Source of the DNA: Deltaproteobacteria bacterium | Lineage (GTDB): Bacteria; Desulfobacterota_B; Binatia; UBA9968 | Direction of reading: 5' to 3' | Assembly (NCBI GenBank): GCA_005879255.1 | Contig: VBKY01000486.1 | Span: 2,372 to 10,592 of the forward strand | DNA length: 8,221 nucleotides | Part shown: positions 6,330-8,221 of the stretch, one piece after another | Position numbering within the stretch: position 1 is the first letter of the stretch | Layout: each line of letters begins with the position of its first letter | Notes under the pieces: generated by a model | What the model saw: the letters and a program-made list of their open reading frames with translations, nothing else | What the model was told of the DNA's origin: nothing | The model's database searches: none | Translations under genes and position numbers: made by a program

Positions 6330-6634
6330 AAACACTTTTAGCCGCTCTGATTCTTCTAGGTAACGTCACGGCGAGTGGCACAGCTCTAGCCGCTGACGGT
6401 ATTGTTTCTAAGACCGAAGATGTGCCGAACAGCTACTGTCATATGAAGTTTACGGCGATACGGCCACGGACTCTGGCTGGCGATCAACCGCAACTGAAGA
6501 ACTCGAGCAGCGGAGACGTCATTGACTACTACGGCGCGTGCGACGAGAGCCCCAGCGGCAAGGACCAGGTCGTCGAGCAGAAGCGCGATGCACAATTCCG
6601 TTTCGGCAGAGACTACGAAGACGGCAGTGACTAA
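6317..6634 (+). CDS. Small exported conserved hypothetical protein (105 aa)
   Basis: ATG at 6317 follows AAAGGAGGTGA (6301-6311), a near-perfect ribosome binding site. It is therefore chosen over the in-frame upstream start at 6149, whose extra residues look non-coding. A Sec-type signal peptide (residues 1-25, positive start, hydrophobic core LLAALILLG, cleavage site TALA/AD) precedes a mature protein of about 80 residues. The mature part contains VPNSYCHMKFTAIRPRTL and GDVIDYYGACDESPSGKDQV. Cys41 and Cys75 could form a disulfide bond after export. The YCHxKF...DVIDYYGxCDxxPxGK pattern matches my memory of a small exported hypothetical family in Nitrospira-like and proteobacterial genomes; no function is known. 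The C-terminus is hydrophilic and acidic. A hairpin 58 bases downstream may end the transcript. Confidence 0.8.
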   Translation: MKNVKTLLAALILLGNVTASGTALAADGIVSKTEDVPNSYCHMKFTAIRPRTLAGDQPQLKNSSSGDVIDYYGACDESPSGKDQVVEQKRDAQFRFGRDYEDGSD

Positions 6635-6691
6635 TTGTCGGACATTGGGAGCATTCTCGTCGTTGCACACTGAGTATTTGCACCTAATGGT

Positions 6692-6719
6692 TGAAGGGGG
6701 GAGTAACGACCCCCCTTCA
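6692..6719. terminator. GC-rich hairpin between convergent units, possible bidirectional terminator
   Basis: TGAAGGGGGG-AGTAACGA-CCCCCCTTCA is a perfect ten-base-pair inverted repeat with an eight-base loop. It lies 58 bases after the exported-protein stop and downstream of the minus-strand relic. No T-run follows on either strand, so it is not a classical intrinsic terminator; it may act as a stabilising 3' hairpin. Confidence 0.5.
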
Positions 6720-6782
6720 CACCGTTGCCTGGATCAACAACCACCAATCACGACAGAATTTCAATGACCCCGAAGCGCCGGC

Positions 6783-6959
6783 TCAAGCGTTAAAGACTGC
6801 ATGACTTTCGCTCAGGCCGAGCAGACCATTTGGCTGCGTTGCTACTCCAAAATTGCCCGCGCGATCGACAAAATTGACACCTGCGGTTGTGTGAACCATG
6901 CTCACGCTGCCATCGGCGTCAAAGATAATTGACTCGCCCAGCCGTTCTCGCGTCAGCTG
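6783..6959 (-). pseudogene. SodC-like C-terminal relic on the minus strand
   Basis: Read on the minus strand between stops, the frame gives LGESIIFDADGSVSMVHTTA and GVNFVDRAGNFG (6941-6846). This lines up with the SodC fragment at 2481-2690 (GETSIFNADGS...VIHATADDNIADPVGNFG), sharing the IF-ADGS, H-TA, D--GNFG positions. It therefore derives from the same second half of Cu,Zn superoxide dismutase, including the copper-ligand histidine. Sequence after GNFG (VATQPNGLLG...) no longer matches. There is no start codon with a ribosome binding site, and a stop (6962-6960) lies immediately upstream. It is a relic rather than a gene. Assignment rests on about 28 residues, so confidence is moderate; an unrelated repeat-type protein is the alternative. 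Confidence 0.5.
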
Positions 6960-6995
6960 TCAGATTTGTCTATCCTCCGTGCACAGCAGGAGATT

Positions 6996-7127
6996 TCAAT
7001 CCAGGTACTCACGCCAATTAATGGGCCCTCGAGGATGGTCCCGATAGAACCTCTCACTGTTCTGTAATACCGAGCATCCAGAAATCACGATGCCAGATAG
7101 GAAAATAAAAAACGCAATGTACTTCAT
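6996..7127 (-). CDS. Mini-lipoprotein (43 aa)
   Basis: ATG at 7127-7125 opens a classical lipoprotein signal peptide (MKYIAFFIFLSGIVISGC, lipobox ISGC, Cys18). It leaves a mature peptide of only 26 residues, CSVLQNSERFYRDHPRGPIN followed by WREYLD. Serine after the cysteine favours outer-membrane sorting. The in-frame sequence upstream to 7283 is Ser/Arg-rich and looks like a shadow, so the short form is chosen even though no clear ribosome binding site precedes it. An overlapping frame ends with TGA at 7126-7124, giving an ATGA overlap that could couple translation, but that frame is itself doubtful. The gene follows the 53-aa gene on the same strand. I do not recognise a family; the signal peptide is the main evidence. 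Confidence 0.6.
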   Translation of the reverse strand: MKYIAFFIFLSGIVISGCSVLQNSERFYRDHPRGPINWREYLD

Positions 7128-7313
7128 GATAGGTTGTTGTTGCGCTTTTTGGGAGCAACGCTTGTTGTTCCTGCCGCGCAACGATTGGCTTGTCCTTTTT
7201 CTGCTGTGCAGTTGGTTAGAGCAAGCCGACCTATGATTCGTCGCGATTGATGATGATTTCGATCGCATGCTTGAATGACACAACAGTTCTCATTTACGAC
7301 GCAGCGCGGCAAT

Positions 7314-7475
7314 TCAGTTCCAGACGACTTCTCTGTGAATCACAATGTCATCACCATTTTCATCAACCTCAATGATTGGATCACACCAACACGACGCAGA
7401 TTCAACATGAACCAGTTGATTGATGACTTCGGTCCAAACTAAATCACGGCATCCGAGCGTCCGATGAGAGAGCAT
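7314..7475 (-). CDS. Small CWC-motif hypothetical protein (53 aa)
   Basis: ATG at 7475-7473 is preceded by AAGGAGG (7489-7483) with a seven-base spacer, a strong ribosome binding site, and ends with TGA at 7316-7314. The 53-residue product has no signal peptide. It reads MLSHRTLGCRDLVWTEVINQ, then LVHVESASCWCDPIIEVDEN, then GDDIVIHREVVWN. The three cysteines (9, 29, 31) and histidines (23, 47) could bind a metal, or the CWC pair could be redox active; both are inference. The acidic middle (EVDENGDD) followed by IVIHREVVW looks like a short beta-hairpin. It sits 68 bases after the upstream mini-lipoprotein gene on the same strand, probably in one transcript. Confidence 0.65.
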   Translation of the reverse strand: MLSHRTLGCRDLVWTEVINQLVHVESASCWCDPIIEVDENGDDIVIHREVVWN

Positions 7476-7543
7476 AAAGTGTCCTCCTTCACGAGATTTT
7501 CATTAACGGTTCTCTGCGATTTGACTGATGGAACTCAGAACCC

Positions 7544-7669
7544 TTACCGGTGCCGGTCGTGCCATTCCCAATGCCGTCTCTCCCAACCGTAGTGATTGCG
7601 GTAGACAGAACAACCGGCCATCGTGCTGAGCGCCAAGAGCAATGACAACGCAATAGTTACCTTTTTCAT
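7544..7669 (-). CDS. Mini-lipoprotein (41 aa), His/Trp/Arg-rich
   Basis: ATG at 7669-7667 follows GAGGTGAATCGA on the minus strand, a good ribosome binding site. The signal peptide MKKVTIALSLLLALSTMAGC has lipobox MAGC (Cys20). The mature peptide is only 22 residues, CSVYRNHYGWERRHWEWHDR followed by HR, with four histidines, three tryptophans and five arginines. Such a composition could bind metal, lipid A or another polyanion, but nothing proves this. It ends at TAA (7546-7544). Together with the 53-aa gene downstream it probably forms a transcript whose promoter may be at 7839-7866. Its mature start (CSV) is the same as that of the 43-aa lipoprotein at 6996-7127. I do not recognise a family. 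Confidence 0.7.
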   Translation of the reverse strand: MKKVTIALSLLLALSTMAGCSVYRNHYGWERRHWEWHDRHR

Positions 7670-7681
7670 TCGATTCACCTC
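7657..7681 (-). repeat. Translation-start leader repeated from 6305-6329
   Basis: Read on the minus strand, this matches 24 of 25 bases at 6305-6329: the ribosome binding site, the CGA spacer, the ATG and the poly-lysine codons. The two genes encode unrelated mature proteins, so only the start region is shared. Confidence 0.7.
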
Positions 7682-7776
7682 ACCTGATTGAGAAGATTGG
7701 CAATCGGCGTGCCAACCAACGGCAAGCTATTTCTGAGCGCCCGGACGCGATTAATCATGGACCGGACGACGGCCCG

Positions 7777-7810
7777 AGTCGTCATATCGACGGATGTCAA
7801 AATGACGACT
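7777..7810. promoter_or_regulatory. Inverted repeat in the leader of the mini-lipoprotein gene
   Basis: AGTCGTCAT and ATGACGACT (7777-7785 and 7802-7810) form a perfect nine-base-pair stem around a 16-base loop. It lies 108-141 bases before the mini-lipoprotein start and just downstream of the possible promoter at 7839-7866, so it would form in the 5' leader RNA. It could equally be a two-half-site operator. Confidence 0.4.
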
Positions 7811-7838
7811 GAGTAACGTCAGTTTTCCTTTTACGAAG

Positions 7839-7866
7839 TCATTATGAGGATCGCTGGCCGAGTCAA
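7839..7866 (-). promoter_or_regulatory. Possible sigma-70-type promoter for the minus-strand small genes
   Basis: On the minus strand TTGACT (7866-7861) and TAATGA (7844-7839) are separated by 16 bases. This would start transcription near 7832 and give a leader of about 160 bases to the mini-lipoprotein. The match is fair, not decisive. Confidence 0.3.
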
Positions 7867-8076
7867 TTCGTGAGCTTGCATGAGGATTGACCAGCGCCGG
7901 TGCGGCGGCGCATTGGAACAGGATTTGCCATTACAAAGCATGATCGCTTGGGACGCGCACGCAAACGGCTACGGATCTACCGGCGACAAAAATACATTCT
8001 TTCTTCAGTGCGTGTTCTGCCAGAGGTGATGCGCCAGCGGAATAGGCGCGAATCGTTCTTGGATTTTGTGTGACTC

Positions 8077-8221
8077 ATGACTGAGAAATTGATGCAACAA
8101 ACTGAAAAGAACGACTCTCAAAAACGGACTCGTCCCGTCACATGGGTCAGACACTGGAAGATTGGTTTGTTGGCGGTCTGTCTAGTGGCAGTGATTGCCT
8201 ACGTTTTCTGGAGCAATTCTG
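8077..8221 (+). CDS. N-terminus of a membrane-anchored protein, truncated by the window end
   Basis: ATG at 8077 (or an in-frame ATG at 8092) opens a frame still open at the last base. The polar, basic start (MTEKLMQQTEKNDSQKRTRP) is followed by a membrane helix, WKIGLLAVCLVAVIAYVFW, at about residues 28-46, then SNS. This is a type II signal-anchor layout, with the N-terminus inside and the bulk of the protein outside. HlyD/EmrA-type membrane fusion proteins begin this way, as do many other anchored proteins, so no name is given. Neither start has a strong ribosome binding site. Confidence 0.55.
   Translation, partial: MTEKLMQQTEKNDSQKRTRPVTWVRHWKIGLLAVCLVAVIAYVFWSNS

Larger units (their letters stand above)
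7682..8076. other. 395-base divergent region between mini-lipoprotein and the 3' membrane protein gene
   Basis: No gene is recognised on either strand. It holds the inverted repeat at 7777-7810 and the possible minus-strand promoter at 7839-7866. I find no clear promoter for the plus-strand gene starting at 8077; AT-rich sequence near 7985-8000 is the only candidate area. Confidence 0.4.

Noticed and set aside
7124..7312. 62-aa minus-strand TTG-start frame ending in an ATGA overlap with the mini-lipoprotein
   Set aside because: No ribosome binding site, rare start codon, and low-complexity composition; a 20-aa ATG frame at 7231-7293 is equally unsupported.
1..8221. CRISPR array, tRNA, rRNA, transposase or IS ends
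   Set aside because: No regularly spaced direct repeats, tRNA-like cloverleaf or transposase-like protein found by eye on either strand.

Overview
The window looks like an accessory or decaying stretch of a Gram-negative chromosome of moderately high GC. The Gram-negative call rests on four predicted lipoproteins with clear lipoboxes, a fragment of an RND-type outer-membrane efflux factor, and fragments of periplasmic-type Cu,Zn superoxide dismutase and a di-haem cytochrome c peroxidase. From memory, relatives of several conserved hypotheticals here (the 140-aa protein at 5010-5432 and the exported protein at 6317-6634) occur in Pseudomonadota, Nitrospirota and NC10-type bacteria. I cannot assign a taxon from the sequence alone.

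Layout. Positions 2-1126 hold the 3' part of a ThrE-type amino-acid exporter. Positions 1480-3784 hold two paralogous TPR lipoprotein genes (1480-2091 and 3164-3784), roughly 60% identical by eye. Their upstream DNA is also recognisably related, so this is a gene-plus-leader duplication. Between the copies lie three truncated genes fused head to tail on the + strand: the N-terminus of a di-haem cytochrome c peroxidase, the C-terminus of SodC, and the C-terminus of a NodT/CusC-type efflux outer-membrane protein with an internal frameshift. The second lipoprotein gene is followed after 19 bases by a PsiE-family membrane protein gene (3804-4280), probably in one transcript.

Positions 4497-5715 hold four small minus-strand genes: a single-pass membrane protein, a 140-aa conserved hypothetical, and two proteins of 49 and 61 aa. 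A gene-poor divergent region (5716-6316) contains several palindromes and leads to a small exported protein with an excellent ribosome binding site (6317-6634).

Positions 6635-7682 contain a GC-rich hairpin, a degenerate SodC-like relic on the minus strand, and three very short minus-strand genes: two mini-lipoproteins of 41 and 43 aa and a 53-aa protein with a CWC motif. The last ~140 bases begin a plus-strand membrane protein that runs off the window.

Functionally, the recognisable parts point to the cell envelope (export, lipoproteins, periplasmic oxidative-stress relics, efflux relics). No CRISPR array, tRNA, rRNA or transposase gene is visible. The strongest candidates for something undescribed are the duplicated TPR-lipoprotein/PsiE module with its mosaic of gene fragments, and the set of very small envelope genes on the minus strand.
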